From contig CANJNZ010000017.1 of NCBI GenBank assembly GCA_947476045.1, positions 1-64,000 on the forward strand: DNA of 64,000 nucleotides, given 5' to 3'. The stretch comes from Chthoniobacteraceae bacterium. GTDB lineage: Bacteria > Verrucomicrobiota > Verrucomicrobiia > Chthoniobacterales > Chthoniobacteraceae. The translations under genes and the position numbers were made by a program. Of the stretch, positions 50,742 through 58,470 are shown piece by piece (position 1 is the first letter of the stretch; the number at the start of each line of letters is the position of its first letter). Below the pieces are notes generated by a model. The model worked only from the letters and a program-made list of their open reading frames with translations, searched no databases and was not told the origin of the DNA.

Positions 50742-51824
50742 TACTTCCACATCCCCTTTTGCCCGAAGCTGTGCCCGTATTGCAGCTTCTACGTCGAGGT
50801 CGGCGGGAAAAATAAAAACCGCGCGTTTCTCGATGCGCTGCTGCGCGAAGTGGACAACGCCGCTGCGCACCACACGCTCGCGCCGGAGACGATTTACTTC
50901 GGCGGCGGCACGCCGACATCGCTCCTCACCGATCAGCTAGAATACATGCTCGGCGGCCTACGCGAACGGCTCGACCTTTCCGCACTCCGCGAATGGACGC
51001 TCGAAGCAAACCCCGCCACCGTCCGCGCGGAAAAAGCCCGCCTGCTCCGCGACATCGGCGTCACGCGCATCAGCCTCGGAGTGCAATCGTGGGACGACGA
51101 ACTCCTCCGCACACTAGGTCGCGTTCACAATTCCAAGCAGGCTGAGAACACCTATCACATTCTGCGCGACGCCGGATTTCCCAGTGTGAATCTGGACCTC
51201 ATGTTCGCCGTGCCCGGCCAGACACACGCGCAGTGGCGCACCACGCTGGAAAAAACCATCGCCCTCGCACCGGATCACATTTCTTCCTACTGCCTTACCT
51301 ACGAAGAGGACACCGACTATTTTCGCAAACTCACCGGCGGCACGTTCCGGCAGGACGACGAGCGCGACGCCCAGCTTTTCGAGTCCACGATGGACACGCT
51401 CGCCGCTGCGGGATTCGCGCAATACGAAATCTCCAACTACGCGCGCCCCGGCCACGAATCGCAACACAACCGTGCGTATTGGTTCGGCGCAGATTACCTC
51501 GGCTTCGGCCCCAGCGCATTCAGCACCATCGGCAACGAGCGCTGGGAAAATGTGCGCGACACCGCAGCCTACACACAGCGTGTTCTCGCCGGCGAAAGCG
51601 CAGGCTCCTTTCGCGAAAAACTCACTCCGGCCCAGCGAGCCGGAGAAATCGCCGCCTTCCGAATGCGCACCGCCGAAGGAATGCCGCGCGCCGAACTCAC
51701 ACCATGGGCCACCGCGATGTTGGAGTTGGAAAAACTCGGCCTGCTCGAAACCAGCGGCGAAAACCTGCGCCTAACACGCCGAGGCAGAATGCTCGCAGAC
51801 AGCGTCGGCGAAGCGCTGGTGTAG
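50685..51824 (+). CDS. hemW: HemW-like radical SAM protein (coproporphyrinogen-oxidase-type)
   Basis: 379 residues from the GTG at 50685, two bases after the previous stop. The radical-SAM cluster motif is PFCPKLCPYCSFYVE (C-x3-C-x2-C). Next come TIYFGGGTPTSLL and GVTRISLGVQSWDDELLRTL, then the HemW-type C-terminal domain (FRMRTAEGMPRAEL). The first ~17 residues are encoded by a repeat (GTGACGAACGACC...), so the true start could be further in. HemW acts as a heme chaperone; no hemN-type partner is nearby. Confidence 0.9.
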   Translation: MTNDQPHALRQSESVIRHLYFHIPFCPKLCPYCSFYVEVGGKNKNRAFLDALLREVDNAAAHHTLAPETIYFGGGTPTSLLTDQLEYMLGGLRERLDLSALREWTLEANPATVRAEKARLLRDIGVTRISLGVQSWDDELLRTLGRVHNSKQAENTYHILRDAGFPSVNLDLMFAVPGQTHAQWRTTLEKTIALAPDHISSYCLTYEEDTDYFRKLTGGTFRQDDERDAQLFESTMDTLAAAGFAQYEISNYARPGHESQHNRAYWFGADYLGFGPSAFSTIGNERWENVRDTAAYTQRVLAGESAGSFREKLTPAQRAGEIAAFRMRTAEGMPRAELTPWATAMLELEKLGLLETSGENLRLTRRGRMLADSVGEALV

Positions 51825-51829
51825 CGTGT

Positions 51830-52450
51830 CTATCGCAGCGCGGCTTCGCCGACGAACGGGTTGGTTTTTCTTTCGTGTCCGAGTGTGGTCGCGGGACCGT
51901 GACCGGGGAGGACTTTCACATCATCGCCGAGCGGCCAGAGTTTTTCGCGGATGCCGTTGAGCAGGAGCGCATGATCGCCGCCGGGCAAATCCGTGCGCCC
52001 GATGCTCCCGGCGAAAAGAACGTCGCCGCCAAACAGCAGGCGCTCGTCCTTTTGAAAAAAACAAAGGCTGCCGGGGCAATGGCCGGGGACGAGCAGCACT
52101 TGGAAAGCAAGGCCCTCCACATTGAGCGCTGGCGTTTCGCCGATGAGCAAGTCGGGCGTCAGTGTTTCGATTTCCCAATTAAAACCGAGCCGTGTGAAAA
52201 ACTGGGCGTCGCTCACCATCGGCGCGCAATCGGCGTGGCATAGCACGCGGGCACCGTGTTCACGCTGGATGCGCGCAGCGTCCCACACGTGGTCAATGTG
52301 TCCGTGCGTAAGTAGCAAGGTTTTCACGCGATAGCCGCGCTCGCTCAGCCAGTCGGCAGCCTCTTGTGGCGCGTCCACGAGGATGCCGTGCGCGGGAAGA
52401 AAAAAGCAGTTCGTGTCGAAAATACCACCGGTGAAAAAATCCATTTCCAT
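51830..52450 (-). CDS. MBL-fold metallohydrolase (glyoxalase II-like)
   Basis: 206 residues from ATG 52450 (MEMDFFTGGIFDTNCFFLPA). Metal motif THGHIDHVWD, then VPGHCPGSLCFF and GGDVLFAGSIGRTDL, and a final VLPGHGPATTLGHERKTNPF. These are the glyoxalase-II/YcbL subgroup signatures. Likely hydrolyses a thioester or related ester in the cytoplasm. It is convergent with hemW. Confidence 0.92.
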   Translation of the reverse strand: MEMDFFTGGIFDTNCFFLPAHGILVDAPQEAADWLSERGYRVKTLLLTHGHIDHVWDAARIQREHGARVLCHADCAPMVSDAQFFTRLGFNWEIETLTPDLLIGETPALNVEGLAFQVLLVPGHCPGSLCFFQKDERLLFGGDVLFAGSIGRTDLPGGDHALLLNGIREKLWPLGDDVKVLPGHGPATTLGHERKTNPFVGEAALR

Positions 52451-52506
52451 ATCCGTCCGAACTTCGCTTCTTCCGCGCAAAGTGTCGAGCGCACGCAGCA
52501 ATTTTC

Positions 52507-52745
52507 ACCACAAAGGCGCGAAGAGCACTAAGGAAACGCTGATTAAATCCGAAGGATGTTCTTGAACCGCTAATCTGCGCTGATTTTCGCTAATCATTGA
52601 GAAGCACATCTCCGAGATATCAGCGAAGATGAGTGAAGATTAGCGGTTCAAAAATACAAACCCCGATTAAATCAGCGGTTCCCTAAGGAACACAGGATTG
52701 ATGTGAATCTTCTCTCCCTTCGTGCTCTTCGTGTCTTCGTGGTTC
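52507..52745. repeat. Interrupted inverted repeat (ACCACRAAGRCRCGAAGAGC type)
   Basis: The 27-base arms at 52507-52533 and 52719-52745 are near-reverse-complements (GCGAAGAGCAC...; right arm reads CCTTCGTGCTCTTCGTG forward). They enclose MITE copy C, so the palindrome was split by the later insertion. The rest of the gap to the Spy-like gene holds nothing recognisable. Confidence 0.75.
52532..52684 (+). mobile_element. MITE copy C, 153 bp, inside another repeat
   Basis: The left end is GGAAACGCTGATTAAATC and the right end the reverse complement of GGAACCGCTGATTTAATC. It is flanked by CTAA on both sides (52528-52531, 52685-52688), a second clear YTAR duplication. The interior differs from copies A and B but keeps an inverted layout around CCGCTAATC. 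No coding capacity. Confidence 0.75.
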
Positions 52746-52832
52746 CATCTGCATCGCCCGGCTTAATCGGTGAAAAGAAAAGGGCGGGAAGCATCTCGCC
52801 TCCCGCCCTGTGTAGATTTGAATTTTTGCGAA

Positions 52833-53327
52833 TTAGTTGGCTGGTGCTGGCTTCGCTCCCTCTCCCGGTTTGCCTTCGCCTGGCTTGGCGCCGGGGCCGC
52901 CACGACGATGGCCCTCGCCGCCGCCACGCTCCTCGCGCGCCTTCTTCATTTTTTCCTTTTGTTCAGGCGTCAGCACATTTCCGATTTCCTCGAACTGGGC
53001 CTTCATCGCATCGCGGAATTTTGTCTTATCCTCTTCGGTCAGGTTATCGCGACCTTTATCATGGAGTGCCTTCAGTTCGCCCTCAGTCTTGGCGAAGATG
53101 GCTTTGATTTTGTCCTGTTGCTCCTGCGTGAGGCCGAGATGCTCGGTCATCCTCTTCAGTCGTTCTTCAGCCGAGGGAAAATGACGTTCGCCGCCGGGAC
53201 CTCCGGGGCCGCGCTTGCGCTCGCCTTCGGGTTTGCCCCCGGCAGGCCCGCCAGCGGGCTTGTCTTCGGCGATAGTGATGTTGGAAAGCAGCGCGAGGGC
53301 TGCGACAGTAAGTATGTAGCTTTTCAT
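52833..53327 (-). CDS. Spy/LTxxQ-type secreted stress protein
   Basis: The ATG at 53327 starts a signal peptide (MKSYILTVAALALLSNITIA). The 164-residue product has a Gly/Pro/Lys-rich N-terminus and the LTxxQ motif twice (LGLTQEQQDKIKAIF; VLTPEQKEKMKKAREE), as in Spy/CpxP chaperones. The C-terminus (GGPGAKPGEGKPGEGAKPAP) is low complexity. Expected in the periplasm. Confidence 0.85.
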   Translation of the reverse strand: MKSYILTVAALALLSNITIAEDKPAGGPAGGKPEGERKRGPGGPGGERHFPSAEERLKRMTEHLGLTQEQQDKIKAIFAKTEGELKALHDKGRDNLTEEDKTKFRDAMKAQFEEIGNVLTPEQKEKMKKAREERGGGEGHRRGGPGAKPGEGKPGEGAKPAPAN

Positions 53328-53381
53328 AGCAGGCAGGAAAACCACGCAGAGCGGCGAGAGTTGCGCGGTTTGTCTTAAAAT

Positions 53382-54440
53382 TTACGCACGCACGCCTAGG
53401 CCGATGACTTCGCGGAGGTATTTGAGCGAGCGTTCGAGTTCACCTTTTTGAAAGTCCTGCTCGGCTTTCTTTTTGTCGGGGCCTTCGGCTTTGAAGCCGG
53501 GGATGGCGTGGCCGCGTTTGGCCAGCGCTTCGAAGTGCGCGAGGGCCTCGGGGCGTTTGTCGTAGTCCTTCCAAAATCCTTCTTTTTTGTAAGGGAAGTT
53601 TTTGGAAAAGCCGCCGATGGTTTCGATCATGATGGGAACTTTCGGGCAGAGTTCCAGCCAGCGGGCGCTGTATTTTTTCCAGTCCATCAAACCATCGCCC
53701 GCCGCCGTCCATGCGATGCTCGCGCCGTCGGGCGTCTCCCAAATCATGTTGTCGCGGAGGCTGGAGCAAATGGTGTAGGGGCCGAGGATTTCGAGCACGT
53801 CCTGCGGGTCTTCGAGCGTCCATGCTGCGTTGCCACTGTCTATGTTCACGCCGACGAAATCCTTGCCCGCTTCCTCGACTAAATCGCGCAGTTCCCACGA
53901 ATGCATGTCGCCGGCGTGGTTCTCGACCGCAATTTTGACACCCGCATCGAGCGCTGCGCCGCGACAGGCTTTGAGAACTTTCAACGTGTCGGCGATACGT
54001 GCTCGGATGCCGCCCTCCGTCTGGCGATCCTCCATCGCACCGAGCACGACGCGATAGACAGGCGAGCCGAGCGTCTTTGCCACGCGGATGCCGAGCCTCA
54101 GATGTTCCTCTGCCGTGCCCCATGTTTTGCGAAAACGCACGCTCGTGGGGCAGATGCTCCAGCCGCCGGTGTAGAGGGCGATGCCGAGGTCGTCCGCTTT
54201 TTTGCGCACCTCGCGAAGCGCGGCGTCTTCGAGCGATTCGTAACTTTCGATGTCGCTGATGAAAAGCGTGTCGCACTTGAGTTGCGCGGCGTAGTCGAGC
54301 AACTGCGCGGCCTTCCATCCCATCGCGCGCACGGCGAAATTGTCGAAGCCCAACTTGATGCCGAGTTTCTTCGTATCCGCGAAGGCGGGAGCGGCGAGCG
54401 CAGCGGTGAGTGTGGCGAGGAAAGTGCGGCGTGTATGCAT
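53382..54440 (-). CDS. Tat-exported sugar phosphate isomerase/epimerase (TIM barrel)
   Basis: 352 residues from ATG 54440, with an RR motif near the start (MHTRRTFLATLTAALAAPAF). The xylose-isomerase-like AP endonuclease-2 fold is seen in GIKLGFDNFAVRAMGWKAAQ, VKIAVENHAGDMHSWELRDL, FVGVNIDSGNAAWTL, and IMIETIGG. These carry the Glu/His/Asp metal ligands in order. Substrate unknown. It is divergent from the SurA-like gene. Confidence 0.88.
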   Translation of the reverse strand: MHTRRTFLATLTAALAAPAFADTKKLGIKLGFDNFAVRAMGWKAAQLLDYAAQLKCDTLFISDIESYESLEDAALREVRKKADDLGIALYTGGWSICPTSVRFRKTWGTAEEHLRLGIRVAKTLGSPVYRVVLGAMEDRQTEGGIRARIADTLKVLKACRGAALDAGVKIAVENHAGDMHSWELRDLVEEAGKDFVGVNIDSGNAAWTLEDPQDVLEILGPYTICSSLRDNMIWETPDGASIAWTAAGDGLMDWKKYSARWLELCPKVPIMIETIGGFSKNFPYKKEGFWKDYDKRPEALAHFEALAKRGHAIPGFKAEGPDKKKAEQDFQKGELERSLKYLREVIGLGVRA

Positions 54441-54579
54441 GGTGGATTTTTCGAGAGAACGAGAGCGATGACGCGGGAAGCGCGGCGAGCCAAGCGCGAA
54501 GTCATTGTAAAAGGAAGAAGGCAGGATGCTTGACTTGGCGGGGTCGGCTCCTAGCCTCGCGCGAAATTTCCAAAAAGCT

Positions 54580-55536
54580 GTGAAGCACTTGTTCCTGATC
54601 GCTCTCGCCCTCATTTCCATCCCGCTCGCACGCGTGCAAGCCGCCGACGCCCAGGTGCTCGACGGCGTGGCAGCCGTGGTAAACGATGACGTGGTCACTT
54701 TCTCCCAGGTGCGCGAGCTGACAACGGCCATCGAAAACGCGGCAAAGGCGAATTTCACCGGTGCAGCGCTCGCGGAGAAAATCAAGGAAGTGCGCACACG
54801 CGCAGTGAACGACCTGATTGACCGCCAGCTCATCATTCAGGAATTTCGCACCATGAAGGCGAGTATCCCGACGCACGTTGTCAATGATCGCATCAACACG
54901 ATCGTGCGCGAAGAATTCGGCGGCGACCGCACTGCATTTCAGAAAACGATCGTTGCGCAGGGCTACACGATTGACCGCCTGCGCAAAATGGAAGAGGAGA
55001 AAATCATCGTTCAGGCGATGCGTTCCCGCGAAGTGAAGAGTGACCCCATCATCCCGGCGGGACGCGTGGAAAGCTACTACCACGAGCATAAACAGGAGTG
55101 GACGACCAACGACGAAGTGAAGCTGCGCATGATCAAAATCGCGGGCGGTGCCGAGCCCGAGAAGAAGCTGAAAATGATGAAGGAAATCCGTGGGAAGATT
55201 GTCGGCGGCGCGGACTTTGGCGACATGGCGCGCATCTACTCCGACGACTCCACGCAGGACAAAAACGGCGACTGGGGCTGGGTGAAACGCGGCGATCTTT
55301 CGCCGGACATGGAGCGCATCGCCTTCTCCCTGCCGTTGGGCAAGACTAGCGAAATCATTACGCTCAACCAGAGCTTTTACCTCATGATCGTGGAGGAGAA
55401 AAAGGCGGGCATTTCCAAACCGCTGAAGGATGTTCGCGATGAAATCGAACGCCGCCTCCTGCAAGGCGAGCGCCAGAAATTGCAGCAGGGCTGGATTGAT
55501 CGCCTTCGGAAAAAAGCGTTCATCAAAATCTACTGA
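54580..55536 (+). CDS. SurA-like peptidyl-prolyl isomerase
   Basis: I prefer the GTG at 54580, which gives a clean signal peptide (KHLFLIALALISIPLARVQA); ATG 54526 is preceded by an SD-like AAGAAGGCAGG and would add 18 residues. 318 residues follow: an N-terminal SurA region (VAAVVNDDVVTFSQVRELTT; AVNDLIDRQLIIQEF) and one parvulin domain (DDSTQDKNGDWGWVKRGDLS, LNQSFYLMIVEEKK). It folds outer-membrane proteins in the periplasm. Its stop overlaps the pdxA start (TGATG). Confidence 0.9.
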   Translation: MKHLFLIALALISIPLARVQAADAQVLDGVAAVVNDDVVTFSQVRELTTAIENAAKANFTGAALAEKIKEVRTRAVNDLIDRQLIIQEFRTMKASIPTHVVNDRINTIVREEFGGDRTAFQKTIVAQGYTIDRLRKMEEEKIIVQAMRSREVKSDPIIPAGRVESYYHEHKQEWTTNDEVKLRMIKIAGGAEPEKKLKMMKEIRGKIVGGADFGDMARIYSDDSTQDKNGDWGWVKRGDLSPDMERIAFSLPLGKTSEIITLNQSFYLMIVEEKKAGISKPLKDVRDEIERRLLQGERQKLQQGWIDRLRKKAFIKIY

Positions 55537-56393
55537 TGCCACGGCGTGTCATCGGCATCACGCTGGGCGACGGCGCAGGCATCGGGCCGGAGGTCGTTCG
55601 CGGCGCGCTCGCCAGTGGAAAGCTGGACGGCGATTTTGAATATCGCGTCATCGGCGACGCGATCGCAGCAACGCCCGGACAACCAACCACCACGAGCGCG
55701 AAAGCCGCACTGGAGGCGCTGGAGGAATCCGCACGCCTCGCGCTGGCCGGAGACATTTGCGCCGTCGTCACCGGCCCGCTCAGCAAAGCGCGGATGCACG
55801 AAGTCGGCTTCGCATTTCCGGGACAGACGGAATTTTTCGCCAGCCGCTGGCACACGCCGAACCACGCCATGTGCCTCACGGGTGGCGCGCTCACCGTCGC
55901 GCTCGTCACCGCGCACGTGCCGCTGAAAGACGTGCAGTTGACCGTGCCGGAAATCATGCGCACCGGCGAACTGCTCGCGGATTTCCTCACGCTCCGCCTC
56001 GGCAGAGCACCGCGCATCGCCGTGGCCGGGCTGAATCCCCACGCGGGCGAAAGCGGCGATCTTGGCCGCGAGGAAATCGAAATCATCCAGCCGGCGCTCG
56101 CACTTCTCGGCGGCGATGGATGGAGCGGGCCACATTCGCCAGACACCGTTTTTTGCCGCGCGGTCGCCGGGGAATTCGACGGCGTGCTGTGCATGTATCA
56201 CGATCAGGGCCTCATCCCGCTGAAGCTCCACGCATTTGATCAGGGCGTGAACGTCACGCTCGGCCTCCCCTTCCCCCGCACCTCTCCCGATCACGGCACC
56301 GCGTTTGACATCGCCGGCAAAGGAATCGCCCGCCCCGACAGCATGGTCGCCGCCATCCGCCTCGCAGCCGAACTCGCCCTCAAGCGCACATGA
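55536..56393 (+). CDS. pdxA: 4-hydroxythreonine-4-phosphate dehydrogenase
   Basis: 285 residues, shorter than E. coli PdxA (about 329). Family motifs are intact: GITLGDGAGIGPEVVRGAL, VVTGPLSKARMHEVGF, FPGQTEF, GLNPHAGESGDLGREE (metal His), YHDQGLIPLKLHAFDQGVNV, and SPDHGTAFDIAGKG. It acts in pyridoxal-phosphate synthesis. The surA-pdxA order matches E. coli. The stop codon overlaps the ATG of an ABC-2 permease remnant (ATGA). Confidence 0.94.
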   Translation: MPRRVIGITLGDGAGIGPEVVRGALASGKLDGDFEYRVIGDAIAATPGQPTTTSAKAALEALEESARLALAGDICAVVTGPLSKARMHEVGFAFPGQTEFFASRWHTPNHAMCLTGGALTVALVTAHVPLKDVQLTVPEIMRTGELLADFLTLRLGRAPRIAVAGLNPHAGESGDLGREEIEIIQPALALLGGDGWSGPHSPDTVFCRAVAGEFDGVLCMYHDQGLIPLKLHAFDQGVNVTLGLPFPRTSPDHGTAFDIAGKGIARPDSMVAAIRLAAELALKRT

Positions 56394-56515
56394 CTTTCGC
56401 CAAATACGCGAAGGTCTTCGACGTGGGTTTGCAAAACCCCTTCGTCTATCGCTGAAATTTCATCCTGCGCTCCGTCTTCGCCACCACCCGCATCATCCGG
56501 CTCGTCGGTTTGAAA
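56390..56515 (+). pseudogene. 5' remnant of an ABC-2-type permease gene
   Basis: A short frame starts with an ATG that overlaps the pdxA stop (ATGA): MTFAKYAKVFDVGLQNPFVY then R and a TGA. Reading through the TGA gives NFILRSVFATT, so the combined text resembles the start of ABC-2 permeases (..YRWNFLLRSLF..). A TGG-to-TGA change and loss of the rest of the gene are inferred. The overlap with pdxA suggests it was once an operon member. Confidence 0.55.
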
Positions 56516-56598
56516 CATTACAGCAACGCAAATTCGTAGGCTATTAGTTACAGATGAGAAATCCACACATGTGCGCCACCCATCGCAACGACGCCTCA

Positions 56599-58470
56599 CT
56601 ACTGCGGGTTCTTGGCGCCTGTGGGGAAGGTGATATCGGTCTTCGGCAATGCGACACGCAGTTCGCGTAGGGCCGCCGCAGGGATATCGTAGCATCCGGA
56701 GAGGAATAGCTGTTGTAAGCCAGTGATGCCCTTCAGACCGTCCACGTTTCGCAGCGCCGTGCATTCGGCGAGCCAGAGCGTTTGCAAGTCAGTGAGGCCC
56801 TTCAGGCAGTCCACATCTTGCAATGAAGTGCATCTGTAGAGATGGAGTTTTTTTAGGCCGGTAAGTCCTTTAATAACGTTCACGTTTTGCAGCGCGGGGG
56901 AATCGCCGATATTGAGTTCTTGCAGTCCAGTGAGACCGTCTAGAGCATTCACGTTTAGAAGTGCGGAACATTTGTGAAAAACTAGGCTTTGAAGACTCCC
57001 AAGGCCTTTCAAACCTTCCGCCTCTTGAAGTGAAGTGCATTCTTTTAAGTTGAGCACTTTCAGTCCGGTGAGACCCTTCATGCCGTCCACATTTTGCAGC
57101 GCAGAACATCTTTCGAGGTAGATTGTTCGCAGTTCAGTGAGACCCTTCAGGCCATCAACGTTTTGCAGCATGGTGCAGTCACGGATATCGAGTTTTTTAA
57201 GACTCGAGAGGCCTTTCAAGCCGTCCACATTTAGCAGCGAGGGGCAGTCGCTAATGTCGAGCGTTTGCAGGCCGGTGAGGCCCTTCATGCCGTCCACATT
57301 TTGCAGCACGGCACAACTGCCAAAGATGAAATTTTTAAGGCCAGAAAGGCCCATCAGACCATCAACGCTTTTCAACTTGGAGCAATGGTGGAGATGGAGT
57401 TCTTTCAGCTCAGCGTGGCCCATCAGTCCGTCCACGTTTTGCAACGTGGGGCAGTAACTGAGGTTGAGCGTTTGCAGGCCATTTAGTTCCTTGAGACCAT
57501 CCACGTTTTGCAGCGCGGAGCAGCGACTAAGGTCGAGCGTTTGTAGTTCCGTTAATCCCTTCAGGTCATCCACATTTTGCAATTCTTTGCAGAGGCTGAG
57601 ATTGAGGATTTGTAGTCTAGTGAGTGCCTTCAGGGGGGCCGCGTTTTGCAATGCAGCGCAACCACGGAGGTCGAGATTTCTTAAGCCTGTTAGTCCCTGT
57701 AGGCCATCCAAGTTTTTGAGTTCACTACATCCGATGAGGACAAGCTTTTGCAGGCCGACCAGAGCCTTCAGTCCGTCCACGTTTTGCAACACAGCTTTTT
57801 GCGATCTATCACTTCCCTTGATGACAAGCGTTTGCAGATCAGTGAGATTCTTTAGGCCATCTAGGTTTTGTAGTTCACTGCATCCGTCAAGGATGAGCGA
57901 TTGCAGGCCGGTAAGGTTCTTCAGTCCGTCTACATTCTTCAACTTATTGCATTCGCGCAGCTCCAGAATTTGCAGACTAGTGAGATTCTTTAGGCCATCT
58001 AGGTTTTGTAGTTCACTGCATCCGTGAAGGATGAGCGTTTGCAGGCCGGTAAGGTTCTTCAGTCCGTCTACATTCTTCAACTTATTGCATTCGCGCAGCT
58101 CCAGAATTTGCAGGCCAGTGAGAACCGCCATTCCTTCCAAGCTTTCACATTGCGAAACACTCAACTCCGTGGGACGGAGTTGTTGGAGCATATCCATGTA
58201 TACTCCTATGTCGCGAACACGCTCCATTCGGAGACTTCTGGCGTGGGCTCCAAGTGTTACTTTTTTCCGAACTAATTCTCCATCCTTCCGAACCTCACTT
58301 GTATCATCACAATTCCAGGAAAACCCCTCCACCTTTGCCTTTCGCACGGCTTCTAGATAGTCTTTCTCGCTCCCTTTGGCACAAGGGTAACAGCCTAAAA
58401 TAATCGCCAATAACCACATCCCCGGAAGCCCACGGGGAAGGCGGTGCTTAACTATAAACTCGTCTTTCAT
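56599..58470 (-). CDS. LRR protein 2 with GFxWxCDD/RPTEL N-terminal domain
   Basis: 623 residues from ATG 58470, which overlaps the 3' end of LRR gene 3 by 23 bases. The N-terminus has a hydrophobic segment (LPGMWLLAIILGCYPCAKGS) and the family domain (YLEAVRKAKVEGFSWNCDD ... LGAHARSLRME ... MLQQLRPTEL). About twenty 23-residue LRRs follow (consensus LKGLTGLQTLxLxxCxxLQNVDG). The C-terminal cap reads IPAAALRELRVALPKTDITF, as in LRR protein 1. Likely exported and protein-binding. Base composition looks more AT-rich than in the surrounding genes. Confidence 0.88.
   Translation of the reverse strand: MKDEFIVKHRLPRGLPGMWLLAIILGCYPCAKGSEKDYLEAVRKAKVEGFSWNCDDTSEVRKDGELVRKKVTLGAHARSLRMERVRDIGVYMDMLQQLRPTELSVSQCESLEGMAVLTGLQILELRECNKLKNVDGLKNLTGLQTLILHGCSELQNLDGLKNLTSLQILELRECNKLKNVDGLKNLTGLQSLILDGCSELQNLDGLKNLTDLQTLVIKGSDRSQKAVLQNVDGLKALVGLQKLVLIGCSELKNLDGLQGLTGLRNLDLRGCAALQNAAPLKALTRLQILNLSLCKELQNVDDLKGLTELQTLDLSRCSALQNVDGLKELNGLQTLNLSYCPTLQNVDGLMGHAELKELHLHHCSKLKSVDGLMGLSGLKNFIFGSCAVLQNVDGMKGLTGLQTLDISDCPSLLNVDGLKGLSSLKKLDIRDCTMLQNVDGLKGLTELRTIYLERCSALQNVDGMKGLTGLKVLNLKECTSLQEAEGLKGLGSLQSLVFHKCSALLNVNALDGLTGLQELNIGDSPALQNVNVIKGLTGLKKLHLYRCTSLQDVDCLKGLTDLQTLWLAECTALRNVDGLKGITGLQQLFLSGCYDIPAAALRELRVALPKTDITFPTGAKNPQ
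57841..58116. repeat. Recent 138-base tandem duplication inside LRR gene 2
   Basis: AGTGAGATTCTTTAGGCCAT starts at 57841 and again at 57979. The two 138-base blocks (two LRR units each) differ at only a few positions, against much greater divergence of other repeats. This suggests recent repeat gain by unequal exchange or slippage. Confidence 0.85.
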
